From contig JAQGPA010000154.1 in assembly GCA_028293325.1 (NCBI GenBank), positions 1-52,885 of the forward strand: a DNA stretch of 52,885 nucleotides, in the 5' to 3' direction. Under the pieces are notes generated by a model. It made no database searches. It was not told the DNA's origin and worked only from the letters and a program-made list of their open reading frames with translations. The translations under genes and the position numbers were made by a program. The DNA is from Pedosphaera sp. (lineage in GTDB: Bacteria; Verrucomicrobiota; Verrucomicrobiia; Limisphaerales; Pedosphaeraceae). Positions 1 through 8,097 of the stretch are shown piece after piece; the stretch's first letter is position 1; every line of letters begins with the position of its first letter.

Positions 1-384
1 ATGCTCCCCTGTATGTACCATGCCGCCGATTATCCCGCCACATTGTTTAACACCCACCGCAAATTTTCCTTTCTAAAAACCGCACCCGATTCAAAAATCC
101 GGCCTCAGAACACCAAACAAAACACAATTGCACCCTGACCGGATAATTTGCCAACCAATCTTTTCCCTCACCCCGCGTAAGCGGGAAGAGAAGGGAGCGC
201 GGAATTTATTCCGCTTCACCTTAATCACGACCGTCGAGCAAAAACTTGCCAACCCCGCTTTACCACCCGATACAATCCGCTCCCCATCGTCCTCGTCCTC
301 GTCGTCGTTCCCATTTCCCCCAATTCCGCACTCCACATTCCGCCCTGTCCGCCGTAGCCTTGGCGAAGGTGGAACTCCGAATTT
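1..384. other. Intergenic region with repeat modules upstream of comF
   Basis: I see no convincing gene here. The segment carries pieces that recur in other spacers of the window. There is a GC-stem hairpin (CCCGC-gtaa-GCGGG, about 173-187). There is the short palindrome GCGGAAT-tt-ATTCCGC at 199-214. A low-complexity TCGTCC/TCGTCG run lies near 285-310, and AATTCCGCACTCC at 322-334. The last reappears as a tandem pair at 2472-2499, and the palindrome reappears at 2279-2294 and 31590-31605. The repeats run right up to the comF start codon. An open frame covers 1-138, but nothing supports it as a gene. Confidence 0.6.
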
Positions 385-1128
385 ATGACTGCCGCCCTTC
401 CCTTCGTAAAACGCTGGCTGAATACCGGGCTCGGATTTCTTTATCCCGAGGTCTGCCAAATTTGCCGCCAGGAACACGCCACCGCGCCGGAAGGTTTCGT
501 CTGTGCCGCATGCTGGCAACAGGTCCGTTTCATCAAGGCGCCATTTTGTGAACGTTGCGGCCTGCCTTACGCCGGCGACATCACCACCGCTTTTGAATGT
601 CACAACTGCCGGGACGCAGTATTACATTTCCGCACCGCCCGTTCCGCCGTCACCGCGAACAAACTGATGCTCGAAATCATCCATCGCTACAAATACAACC
701 GCCAACTCTGGTTCGAGCCTTTCCTCGCCGACCTCCTCGTCCGCGCCGCTACGCCCGTCCTCGCTCGCGAGCAATGCGATCTCCTCATTCCTGTTCCCCT
801 TCACGCCGCCAAACGCCGCGAACGTGGATTCAACCAGGCCGAACGCCTCGCCGCCTGCCTCTCCCGCGCCACCCGCATTCCCGTGAACAACCATCTCCTC
901 CAACGGGTCAAACCCACTCAGACCCAAACCCGGCTGCACCGCGACGAACGCGCCAAAAATGTCCAGCACGCCTTCGCCCTCCGCCCCGGCCGCCAATTAC
1001 ATGGGGAAAAAGTCGTCCTCTTGGATGATGTTTTTACGACTGGCGCAACCACCAGTGCTTGTGCCAGAGTATTGCTGTCCGCCGGTGCCAGCGATGTTTG
1101 CGTTTGGACTGTTGCTCGTGGACTTTGA
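385..1128 (+). CDS. comF: ComF family protein (phosphoribosyltransferase-like)
   Basis: A 247-residue protein of the ComF/GntX family, whose best-known member takes part in DNA uptake for natural competence. The N-terminal third holds four CXXC pairs (CQIC, CAAC, CERC, CHNC), the usual ComF zinc-ribbon pattern. The C-terminal half has a type I phosphoribosyltransferase fold, with LIPVPLH and RGFNQAERLA segments and the PRPP-binding signature VVLLDDVFTTGAT near residues 208-220. Length is normal for the family. The ATG sits directly after a repeat-rich spacer and has no clear Shine-Dalgarno sequence. No other competence gene lies beside it. The family call is firm; a role in DNA uptake in this organism is inference. 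Confidence 0.93.
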   Translation: MTAALPFVKRWLNTGLGFLYPEVCQICRQEHATAPEGFVCAACWQQVRFIKAPFCERCGLPYAGDITTAFECHNCRDAVLHFRTARSAVTANKLMLEIIHRYKYNRQLWFEPFLADLLVRAATPVLAREQCDLLIPVPLHAAKRRERGFNQAERLAACLSRATRIPVNNHLLQRVKPTQTQTRLHRDERAKNVQHAFALRPGRQLHGEKVVLLDDVFTTGATTSACARVLLSAGASDVCVWTVARGL

Positions 1129-1221
1129 AATGCCAAATAGTGTATTATTAGTGCCGAAGCGGGCGCGCAGGAAGCGGGTTTCCTGCCTCAAGAACCTGAT
1201 TGTCAACCATCTATAACTGAA

Positions 1222-2175
1222 ATGGCCACCACCTCCTTCACCAAGAAGACCCTCGGCCTCGAAACCGCTGAACCTGCCGTTACTCCGCCTCCCTCCTCCA
1301 ACGGCGAAACCACCTTCGTCAAGAAGCCCAAGCTCGGCGGCGGCAAATCCCGCAAACGCGACATCCCGGAAGGCCTTTGGACCAAGTGCCCCAAATGCTC
1401 CACCATGGTCTTCGACAAGGAACTCGACGAAAACCTCAAGGTCTGTCCCCGCTGCCAGCACCACTTCCCCATCGGCGCGCGCGAACGCATTCACTCTCTC
1501 GTCGAAACCTGCTCCTTCGAGGAAATGGATGCCGACATGTCCAGCGTGGACATCCTCAATTTCACCGGCGTTTCCACCTACGCCTCCAAGCTCGTCGACT
1601 ACCAGAAATCCACCGGCCAGAAAGACGCCGTCGTCACCGGCATCGGCAAAGTCGGCGACTACCGCATCGGCCTCGGTGTCATGGACTTCACTTTCCTCGG
1701 CGGCTCCATGGGCTCCGTCGTCGGCGAGAAACTCACCCGCCTCATCGAAAAAGCCACTGAGAAAGCCCTCCCCGTCGTCATCATTTCCACCAGCGGCGGT
1801 GCGCGCATGTATGAAGGCATGTTCAGCCTCATGCAAATGGCCAAGACCTGCGGCGCCTTGGCGTACCACGCCAAAAGCAAACTCCCTTACATCAGCGTCC
1901 TCACCCACCCCACCACTGCCGGCGTCATGGCCAGCTACGCCAGCGTGGGCGACCTCATCATCGCCGAACCCGGCGCCATGATCGGCTTCGCCGGCCCCCG
2001 CGTCATCAAGGACACCACCCAGGCCGAACTCCCGCCCGGATTCCAAACCGCCGAATTCCTCCTCGACCGCGGCCTCATCGACGCCATCATCTCCCGCAAG
2101 GACATGAAGCAGCAACTCATCGATTATCTGAACTTCATGACCGTCGGCCAAAAGAAGCTGGCCACATCGGAATAA
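1222..2175 (+). CDS. accD: Acetyl-CoA carboxylase carboxyltransferase subunit beta
   Basis: The beta subunit of acetyl-CoA carboxylase carboxyltransferase, which with AccA moves the carboxyl group from biotin to acetyl-CoA to make malonyl-CoA for fatty acid synthesis. The protein has 317 residues. After a Pro/Lys-rich N-terminus it has the four-cysteine zinc ribbon (C56, C59, C75, C78) typical of bacterial AccD. The crotonase-fold core follows, with segments such as GGSMGSVVGEKL and ISTSGGARMYEGMFSLMQM, and then VLTHPTTAGVMASYA and IGFAGPRVI. It follows comF by 93 bases on the same strand. No accA is in the window. A 350-base repeat-containing spacer lies downstream. Confidence 0.97.
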   Translation: MATTSFTKKTLGLETAEPAVTPPPSSNGETTFVKKPKLGGGKSRKRDIPEGLWTKCPKCSTMVFDKELDENLKVCPRCQHHFPIGARERIHSLVETCSFEEMDADMSSVDILNFTGVSTYASKLVDYQKSTGQKDAVVTGIGKVGDYRIGLGVMDFTFLGGSMGSVVGEKLTRLIEKATEKALPVVIISTSGGARMYEGMFSLMQMAKTCGALAYHAKSKLPYISVLTHPTTAGVMASYASVGDLIIAEPGAMIGFAGPRVIKDTTQAELPPGFQTAEFLLDRGLIDAIISRKDMKQQLIDYLNFMTVGQKKLATSE

Positions 2176-2213
2176 TTTCGGGTATTGCCATACGGCAGGG
2201 CGAGATTTGTAGA

Positions 2214-2294
2214 ACAAGTGCCTTGGCCTGGAAAAAGCTCCGTCGAGCAAAGCCCTGAAACCCGAAGCCCAACGGATCGCGGAATTCATTCCGC
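2214..2294. repeat. Dispersed intergenic repeat, copy 1
   Basis: Bases 2214-2286 align without gaps to 18722-18794, with 62 of 73 positions identical by my hand count. The 3' end carries the palindrome GCGGAAT-tc-ATTCCGC (2279-2294), also found at 199-214 and, with one change, at 31590-31605. The core GCAAAGCCCTGAAACC recurs near 31557. The minus strand stays open and reads like NSAIRWA in this copy and at 18722-18794, and as NSAVRWA in the third copy. Confidence 0.8.
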
Positions 2295-2471
2295 TCCCTT
2301 TCTTCCCTCAGCGAAGCGCCGCTACGCGCCCCGCCCCAACCACCGCGACAACGTAACGCCTATCCGCGCAACCACGCCCCACCACTCCATCCGTGCCAGA
2401 ACTTCCGCCTCCCTCACCCTACGAATGCTTGAGTAGGGAGAGGGTACGGGGTGAGAATTCCGAAATTCCCC

Positions 2472-2499
2472 AATTCCGCACTCCGAATTCCGCACTCCG
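2472..2499. repeat. 14-bp tandem repeat, two copies
   Basis: Two exact copies of AATTCCGCACTCCG lie head to tail, followed by a partial third AATT. The same 13-base unit AATTCCGCACTCC occurs once at 322-334. In both places it follows a low-complexity pyrimidine-rich tract and ends in CTCCGAATTT. Confidence 0.85.
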
Positions 2500-2525
2500 A
2501 ATTTGTATGCCCCGTGCGGAAGCAG

Positions 2526-3305
2526 TCACCACACCGCAAAACACCCGCTATCTCCCCACAGTCGCGAGCCTTGGTACGAATTCATCTCGCGGATGTTTTT
2601 CCAATTCACCGATCCGTCCAGCAAGCCCACATTGCCGCCCGCCGCGCCGATTTCTTTCGCCGGCACCCCTTGCGCGGCATCGCCAAAATCATCGTCCTTG
2701 ATCACCGGCCCGCGGCTCGTGTGCGGCGCGAACGCCTTCCCATAACCCGGCGACCAATCATTCACATCCGTCGCCAGCACCAGCGAACTATTGTCATTCA
2801 ACGACTGCGGTGAGAGCCAACCCACATAGCCCGGCTCCGTCACCCACGGCGTGTTATTATGGCCACCCAGGTAATTATACCCAATCACGAATCCGTAATC
2901 GTCGTAATGCCATCCGTCCGGCGTATTGAACGGTGTCGTCAAGCTCGGACACTCCAGGATCCGATAATCCCCCGAATATTGAATCATCGCATCCCGCGTC
3001 GCCTTTGAGACCAGCGGAATATGTTCATCCTCGACATTGCTGTTCTCGGAAAGCCCGCTCGGCACATGCGCCTCATTATCATTGCCATACATGTGCACGC
3101 CGAGGATGAGCTGCCGCAGATGATCCTTGCAAGCCGTGCGTCGCGCCTTCTCCTTCGCCCCCGCCAGCGCCGGCAACAATAAGCCGGCCAAAATGGCAAT
3201 GATCGCAATCACCACCAACAACTCAATCAACGTGAATGCCCGCTTCCCTTCCCGCAAAACACAAAACTTCCCCCGCGCACGATTGACGCTCACTCCTGTT
3301 TGCAC
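2526..3305 (-). CDS. Prepilin-type N-terminal domain protein, H-X9-DG-like (pseudopilin)
   Basis: A 259-residue protein with a class III (type IV prepilin) signal. After a basic leader comes [19 protein letters not shown], so prepilin peptidase would cut just before the Phe. The helix leads into [14 protein letters not shown]. The C-terminal [13 protein letters not shown] matches the H-X9-DG-type end of the large pseudopilin-like families abundant in Planctomycetes and Verrucomicrobia. It is expected to sit in the inner membrane as a secretion or pilus pseudopilin, but the partner machinery is not in the window. The start is a GTG at 3305; a second GTG lies four codons in. Such genes are usually scattered singly, as here. 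Confidence 0.88.
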   Translation of the reverse strand: MQTGVSVNRARGKFCVLREGKRAFTLIELLVVIAIIAILAGLLLPALAGAKEKARRTACKDHLRQLILGVHMYGNDNEAHVPSGLSENSNVEDEHIPLVSKATRDAMIQYSGDYRILECPSLTTPFNTPDGWHYDDYGFVIGYNYLGGHNNTPWVTEPGYVGWLSPQSLNDNSSLVLATDVNDWSPGYGKAFAPHTSRGPVIKDDDFGDAAQGVPAKEIGAAGGNVGLLDGSVNWKNIREMNSYQGSRLWGDSGCFAVW

Positions 3306-3379
3306 AGGGTGAATCTCTCATTTTTTTGCCATTTGTAAACTGCTCCAATGTCCCCAACGCGCCTGGTGTCCACATCCTA

Positions 3380-3616
3380 TCACGAACCGCTCGCGCTGAA
3401 TCCTCCCGCCGAAAAATCCTTGAACCGCGCCAACCCCTCTTTCACCACCTCCATCGTTTCCGCGTCCACAATCTGGTAATAACGGTTTGGTTCATCGAGA
3501 ATGTTCTCCAACGCCTCCTCCACCGAATCAAACGCGTCCAGATAATCCTTGGCTCCGCCCAGCGGCCGTCCAACGTAATAGGTGAAGACCAGGTAACTTT
3601 TCACTGCCCTTATCAA
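3380..3616 (-). CDS. Small conserved-looking hypothetical protein
   Basis: A 78-residue acidic protein of unknown function. It begins with an aromatic-rich strand (YLVFTYYVGRP), then a Gly-rich turn and a helix rich in Asp and Glu (YLDAFDSVEEALENILDE). A second strand contains YYQIVDAETMEVV. The pattern suggests a small alpha/beta fold. No membrane segment or signal is visible. The frame opens with TTG at 3616. A GTG five codons in would give a more natural MKSYLVFTYY start, so the true N-terminus is uncertain. It stands alone, divergent from the secreted protein at 3837. I do not recognise a named family. Confidence 0.6.
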   Translation of the reverse strand: MIRAVKSYLVFTYYVGRPLGGAKDYLDAFDSVEEALENILDEPNRYYQIVDAETMEVVKEGLARFKDFSAGGFSASGS

Positions 3617-3836
3617 AGCCCTGTCCGTCCGTGATTACCATCAGCGTTGCTCTGATTTCGCTGTCGGACACGTTGCAATGCCTTGTGCGTCTTTTACCTA
3701 CACCCGCCCATAACTTCGATGATTCGCCCGCCGCTTGGAGGAGAACACCCCATGGAGAAATCGCCCGCTCTGCGCTTCTTTATTACCGAACGGACATCAT
3801 TGCAAAAGCCGGGCGAAAGCAGGCCAATATCAAAAC

Positions 3837-4343
3837 ATGAAAGGACTGTTTGCCATCCCAGTCTGGCTGGTTGCCTTCTCACTTTGCGCCCAGCCGTCTC
3901 CCGTCCCTTCGCCTCTGCCTGACGCCAACTCCACCACAAATGCTTATGGCACCAACGGACTCCCACTCACGCCGGAATTGCAGTTCCTGATGCAACAACT
4001 CCAATTTGATATCGAACAATTACGCCCACTCCTCACTGCCAGCACCGGCGGCCTTATCCTGTCCAACAATGTCGCTCTCACGAACCAGCCCAATCCCGCC
4101 CTGCCCGGTCAGCAAGTCGCACCACCCCCAACCCACCCGTTGGGAACCAACGAGATTATTCTGTTAACCACGCTCGAATCCGTGCTCCAGGACGTGCAGG
4201 GAAATATCCAGGAACTCCTGCCGCGCCTCGACCAACTGGCCGCTGCCGGCGATACCAATGCCAGCCACTCTCTCACTCCCAAGACCAACCGCCTTGCCCA
4301 AAAAATCAGCCTGCCGCAACCAACCCCGCCGCGCAGTCATTAA
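3837..4343 (+). CDS. Hypothetical secreted protein
   Basis: A 168-residue protein. I chose the internal ATG at 3837 because it begins a clean Sec signal peptide (MKGLFAIPVWLVAFSLCAQ), while the frame extends upstream only from a TTG. The mature part is rich in Pro, Gln, Asn and Leu. It has two amphipathic helical stretches (ELQFLMQQLQFDIEQLRPLL and IILLTTLESVLQDVQGNIQ) and a proline-rich linker between them. No catalytic motif is visible. It ends 16 bases before the next gene, so the two may be co-transcribed. Function unknown. Confidence 0.7.
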   Translation: MKGLFAIPVWLVAFSLCAQPSPVPSPLPDANSTTNAYGTNGLPLTPELQFLMQQLQFDIEQLRPLLTASTGGLILSNNVALTNQPNPALPGQQVAPPPTHPLGTNEIILLTTLESVLQDVQGNIQELLPRLDQLAAAGDTNASHSLTPKTNRLAQKISLPQPTPPRSH

Positions 4344-4359
4344 TTCAAACCCGCCCACC

Positions 4360-5076
4360 ATGTCCGACCTACTGCTATTCGAAAATAAGGAAAAGCTGGA
4401 GGAGGAATTCCTCTCCTTCCTCCACAATTCAAATTTTCCGGAAGACTCCATCTTTCGCGGTCCTTCTTTTCAACTCAAGGAACCCCTCCGCTTGCAGGTC
4501 CAGCTCTTCCGTGGACTCGGCAGAGTCATCGGCGCCGCCCGCGAGGAGCCTCTCCCCTGCTACGCGGACCTCGCCATCCTCGACCTGCAAAGCCTCGAGT
4601 ACGCCGCGCTCATTGAATTCCGTCTGAAATTAAACGAGCCGGTCGAAACCGAGATGGCCGAATTCTTCGGCAAAATCTTGAATTGCCTGGAAACCAAACC
4701 GCCCGTCTTCCTCGTCGTGCCGCTGCCCGATTCCGGCTTCTGCATTTATCAGCTTCGCGAAAATAATCGCTGGCAGGAATTGCCCAAAATTAACTTTCCC
4801 CATTACGCAACCCTCGTGGCCGGTCACGCGGCGGAAAAAAACCTGACCCGCGAAGCGAAACAGGGAAAATCCCTCGACCGCTTTACCCTCACCTGTCACA
4901 CCCTCGCGGGAGTCCTCGGCCTGCTCGCCGTCGCCAGCATTGGCGGCCTTACCGACCTCACCGCGACCGAACTGCTCCTGCTCTTCCTGGCCGCCCTCTT
5001 GCTCATTGCCCCCTTTACCGTCGGTTTCCGCCTCTCCCACGGCAAACCCAAGTCCCGCCTCCTCGGCGGCAAGTAA
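4360..5076 (+). CDS. Hypothetical protein with two C-terminal membrane helices
   Basis: A 238-residue protein starting at the ATG of MSDLLLFENKEKLEEE. The frame runs further upstream but overlaps the previous gene there. The first 160 residues look soluble and alpha/beta. They include an acidic helix, the strand YADLAILDLQSLEYAALIEF, and later PPVFLVVPLPD, which loosely recalls nuclease or kinase cores, but no full active-site motif is visible. Two hydrophobic helices near residues 175-220 would anchor it in the inner membrane, followed by a basic tail. It is separated by 58 bases from rfbA. I cannot name a family. Confidence 0.7.
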   Translation: MSDLLLFENKEKLEEEFLSFLHNSNFPEDSIFRGPSFQLKEPLRLQVQLFRGLGRVIGAAREEPLPCYADLAILDLQSLEYAALIEFRLKLNEPVETEMAEFFGKILNCLETKPPVFLVVPLPDSGFCIYQLRENNRWQELPKINFPHYATLVAGHAAEKNLTREAKQGKSLDRFTLTCHTLAGVLGLLAVASIGGLTDLTATELLLLFLAALLLIAPFTVGFRLSHGKPKSRLLGGK

Positions 5077-5134
5077 TGGGGTCCCATAACTTCCCCTTTT
5101 CAAGTCGCTCCCTTGCTTTTACACTCTGCCTCGA

Positions 5135-6013
5135 ATGAAAGGCATTATACTCGCCGGTGGCGCTGGTTCCCGTCTCTTCCCGCTGACCCTCGTGGCCAGC
5201 AAACAGCTCCAACCCGTTTACGATAAACCAATGGTTTATTATCCCCTGACGACCCTCATCGAAAGCGGCATCCGCGAGTTCTGCCTCATTTCCACCCCGC
5301 ACGACTTGCCCCGCTTCCGCCAACTCCTCGGCGACGGTGCCAGTTGGGGTCTCTCGATTGAATACCGTGAGCAACCCCGCCCCGAGGGCATCGCTCAGGC
5401 GTTTCTCATTGCCGAATCATTTATCGGCAACGACGGCGTCACCCTCGTCCTTGGCGATAACGTCTTCTACGGCGGCGACGGCTTTCACCACGCCTTTGCC
5501 GACTTCCAGGGCGGCGCCACCATTTTTGGTTACCACGTCAACGATCCCGAACGCTACGGCGTCGTGGAGTTCGACGGCGAAGGCCGCGCCATTTCGATTG
5601 AGGAAAAGCCCAAAAAGCCCAAAAGCAATTACGCCGTTCCCGGTCTCTACATCTACGACAACAATATCGTCTCCATCGTCAAGGCGCTGAAACCTTCCGC
5701 GCGCGGCGAACTGGAAATCACCGCCGTCAATGTGGAATATTTACAGCGGGGTGAATTGCGGGTCTGTCGCTTGAACCGCGGCTTCGCCTGGCTCGACGCC
5801 GGCACCAGCAGCAGCCTCCATGAAGCCTCCGCGTATGTGCAAACCATTGAAAAACGGCAGGGCATCAAGATCGGTTGCCCGGAGGAAGCCGCCTTTCGTA
5901 GCGGTTTTCTTTCCCTGCCCCAACTCGAAGCCCTCACCGCCAAAATCCCCAATTGCGAATACCGCGATTATTTAAACGCCTTGGTCTCAGAAACCAAACG
6001 ATTGAAAAGCTAG
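5135..6013 (+). CDS. rfbA: Glucose-1-phosphate thymidylyltransferase
   Basis: RmlA/RfbA, which joins glucose 1-phosphate and dTTP to give dTDP-glucose, the first step to dTDP-L-rhamnose. The 292-residue length is typical. The nucleotide-binding signature MKGIILAGGAGSRLFPLT opens the protein, followed by SKQLQPVYDKPMVYYPL and the metal/sugar motif LVLGDNVFYG. IEEKPKKPKSNYA and GLYIYDN follow, and later AWLDAGTSSSLHEAS. All are textbook RmlA features. It is the first gene of a three-gene same-strand cassette, 17 bases before the next gene, and is probably an operon leader. It supplies the substrate for rfbB two genes downstream. Confidence 0.97.
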   Translation: MKGIILAGGAGSRLFPLTLVASKQLQPVYDKPMVYYPLTTLIESGIREFCLISTPHDLPRFRQLLGDGASWGLSIEYREQPRPEGIAQAFLIAESFIGNDGVTLVLGDNVFYGGDGFHHAFADFQGGATIFGYHVNDPERYGVVEFDGEGRAISIEEKPKKPKSNYAVPGLYIYDNNIVSIVKALKPSARGELEITAVNVEYLQRGELRVCRLNRGFAWLDAGTSSSLHEASAYVQTIEKRQGIKIGCPEEAAFRSGFLSLPQLEALTAKIPNCEYRDYLNALVSETKRLKS

Positions 6014-6030
6014 CACCGACTTTACTAACT

Positions 6031-6978
6031 ATGATTCTTCTTCTCGGCGCCACCGGCTATATTGGTCAGGCCTTTGCCCATGAACTGCAAAAGCGTAACC
6101 AGCCTTTCGCGGCTCTCTCGCGCAAGGAACTCGATTATACCCGCTTCGAACTGCTCTTAAAGCATCTGCGGGATTCCCGCCCCGCTTTTCTGCTCAACGC
6201 CGCCGGTTACACCGGCAAGCCCAATGTCGATGCCTGCGAAATCGCCCGCGCCGACACGCTCCAAGGCAACACCTTGCTCGCGCAAACCATCGCCCAAGCC
6301 TGCGCCGCCACCAATACTCCCTGGGGCCATGTCTCCTCCGGTTGCATTTTCTCCGGCGCCAAGATCACGCTCAACGGCCAAACCACCGTCGAGAAAGACC
6401 TCACCCGCTCCGACCTCAAAACCGTCATCGCCGAAAATCCCGCGGCCATTCACGGCTTCACCGAGACGGACGAACCCAACTTTTCCTTCCGCCAGGGCCC
6501 CTGCAGCTTCTACAGCGGCACCAAGGCGCTCGCGGAGGAAGCCATCAGCGGCCTGGGCCAAAGCTACATCTGGCGCCTGCGCATCCCCTTTGATGAATTG
6601 GACAACGCGCGCAATTACCTCACCAAGGTCCAGCGCTATCCCAAAGTTTACGACAACGTGAACTCCATCTCCCACCGCGCCGACTTCGTGCGGGCTTGTC
6701 TGGACTTATGGGAACGCCGCGCTCCCTTCGGCACTTACAATGTCGTCAATCCCGGCTGGGTCACCACCCGCCATGTCGTCGAAGCCATTGAACGCGTCTT
6801 GAAACCAAGCCGGCGCTTCGAGTTCTGGCAAAACGACGAGGAATTTTACCGCGTGGCCGCCAAAACTCCGCGCTCCAATTGTGTTCTCGACACCACCAAA
6901 CTCCTCGCCGCCGGCGTGAAAATCCGCAGCGTGGAAGCCGCGCTGGAGGATTCCCTGCGTTCCTGGAAGCCGGAGTGA
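6031..6978 (+). CDS. Probable bifunctional dTDP-4-keto-6-deoxyglucose 3,5-epimerase/4-reductase (NRS/ER-like)
   Basis: A 315-residue extended short-chain dehydrogenase with an N-terminal Rossmann glycine motif (GATGYIG, residues 6-12). I start it at the ATG giving MILLLGATGY. The order of motifs follows the plant nucleotide-rhamnose synthase/epimerase-reductase as I remember it: NAAGYTGKPNVDACE, GCIF, DEPNF, SFYSGTK, NARNYLTKVQRY and YNVVNPG. The SDR pair Y161/K165 is present. C105 (in GCIF) and K199 (in LTKVQRY) align with the Cys and Lys proposed as epimerase acid/base in the Arabidopsis enzyme (C115, K183 from memory). That would explain why no rmlC accompanies rfbA and rfbB. An insert of about 27 residues follows GCIF. 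A plain RmlD-type reductase is the alternative. Confidence 0.8.
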   Translation: MILLLGATGYIGQAFAHELQKRNQPFAALSRKELDYTRFELLLKHLRDSRPAFLLNAAGYTGKPNVDACEIARADTLQGNTLLAQTIAQACAATNTPWGHVSSGCIFSGAKITLNGQTTVEKDLTRSDLKTVIAENPAAIHGFTETDEPNFSFRQGPCSFYSGTKALAEEAISGLGQSYIWRLRIPFDELDNARNYLTKVQRYPKVYDNVNSISHRADFVRACLDLWERRAPFGTYNVVNPGWVTTRHVVEAIERVLKPSRRFEFWQNDEEFYRVAAKTPRSNCVLDTTKLLAAGVKIRSVEAALEDSLRSWKPE

Positions 6979-7000
6979 CTCTGCTTTCGAACTTTAAACC

Positions 7001-8014
7001 ATGAACTTACTCATTACTGGCGGCGCGGGCTTCATCGGCTCCAACCTGATCCACCTTATCATTGATCGCCCCGAAATCACGCGGCTCATCAATCTGGATT
7101 GCCTCACCTACGCCGGGCATCTCACCAATCTGGAAAAAGTTTCCCGTCATCCCAAATACACCTTCGCCAAGGTTGATCTCCGCGATAAAGCCGCCGTCCT
7201 CGAGGTCGTCCGCGCCAACAACATCACCCACGTGATGCATCTCGCCGCGGAATCCCACGTGGACCGTTCCATCACCGGCCCCGCCGATTTCATCCAAACC
7301 AACATCGTCGGCACCTTTAATCTCTTGGAAGCCTGCCGCGACGTCTGGGGCACTCAACCCGCCGACAAACGCTTTCATCACGTTTCGACCGACGAAGTTT
7401 ACGGCAGCCTCGGCGCCACCGGCTATTTCACCGAGACCACCCCTTACGCTCCCAATTCTCCCTACTCCGCAAGCAAAGCCTCCAGCGACCTCCTCGTCCG
7501 CGCCTACCATCACACCTACGGCCTGCCGGTCGTCATCACCAACTGCTCGAATAATTACGGCCCCTTTCAATTTCCCGAAAAACTCATCCCTGTCGTCCTC
7601 CAAAGTGTCCTCGCGCGCAAACCCATACCTGTTTATGGCGATGGCATGAATGTCCGCGATTGGCTTTATGTCCGCGACCACGCCGAAGCCCTCTGGCAGG
7701 TTCTCACCCGCGGAAAAAACGCCGAGACCTACAACATCGGCGGCCACAACGAATGGCCCAACATCCGCATCGTCGAATTGATCTGTGATCTGGTCGATGA
7801 ACTCGCTCCCCAAATCGGCGGTGATTCACGCAAGCTCATCACCTTCGTCAAAGACCGCCTCGGCCACGACCGCCGCTACGCCATCGACGCCTCCAAAATC
7901 CAGAAAGAACTCGGTTGGGTCCCCGCCCACACCTTCGAACAAGGCATCCGCGAAACCGTCCAATGGTACCTGGACAACCAGCCCTGGGTCGCCGAAGTAA
8001 AAAAGAAGGTCTAA
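7001..8014 (+). CDS. rfbB: dTDP-glucose 4,6-dehydratase
   Basis: RmlB/RfbB, which converts dTDP-glucose to dTDP-4-keto-6-deoxyglucose using bound NAD+. The 337-residue protein starts with the Rossmann motif [14 protein letters not shown]. It has the [10 protein letters not shown] loop and [14 protein letters not shown], whose Thr-Asp-Glu supply the dehydratase acid/base residues. The catalytic YSASKASSD follows, then [17 protein letters not shown] and the C-terminal [10 protein letters not shown] and [12 protein letters not shown]. It is 22 bases downstream of the epimerase/reductase gene and is the last gene of the cassette. Its product should be the substrate of that neighbour. Confidence 0.97.
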   Translation: MNLLITGGAGFIGSNLIHLIIDRPEITRLINLDCLTYAGHLTNLEKVSRHPKYTFAKVDLRDKAAVLEVVRANNITHVMHLAAESHVDRSITGPADFIQTNIVGTFNLLEACRDVWGTQPADKRFHHVSTDEVYGSLGATGYFTETTPYAPNSPYSASKASSDLLVRAYHHTYGLPVVITNCSNNYGPFQFPEKLIPVVLQSVLARKPIPVYGDGMNVRDWLYVRDHAEALWQVLTRGKNAETYNIGGHNEWPNIRIVELICDLVDELAPQIGGDSRKLITFVKDRLGHDRRYAIDASKIQKELGWVPAHTFEQGIRETVQWYLDNQPWVAEVKKKV

Positions 8015-8097
8015 GCCGGAACCATTCAGTTGGCAACGGAATTCAATGATAGCCGCCGCGGTAACGAGGCGGATTGGGGCGGGAATTCATGCATCCA

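Larger units (their letters stand above)
2176..2525. other. Repeat-filled spacer between convergent genes
   Basis: No gene is supported. The spacer between the converging accD and prepilin-like genes is a stack of repeat modules. It contains a full copy of the dispersed element at 2214-2294. It also contains a hairpin at 2417-2438 (CCCTAC, 10-base loop, GTAGGG) flanked by CTCACC and GGTGAG, and the 14-base tandem pair at 2472-2499. Short open frames here are not preserved as whole proteins elsewhere in the window. Confidence 0.7.

Noticed and set aside
1..138. 45-codon plus-strand frame opening with ATG at base 1
   Set aside because: Short, no ribosome site visible, no similarity; could be chance at the window edge.
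91..603. 170-codon minus-strand frame over the 5' end of comF
   Set aside because: Acidic low-complexity stretch from the TCGTCC tract; overlaps comF and has no family match.
997..2289. 430-codon minus-strand frame opposite accD
   Set aside because: Low-complexity Gly/Ala/Glu/Asp-rich shadow of accD caused by high GC at third positions; accD on the plus strand is unmistakable.
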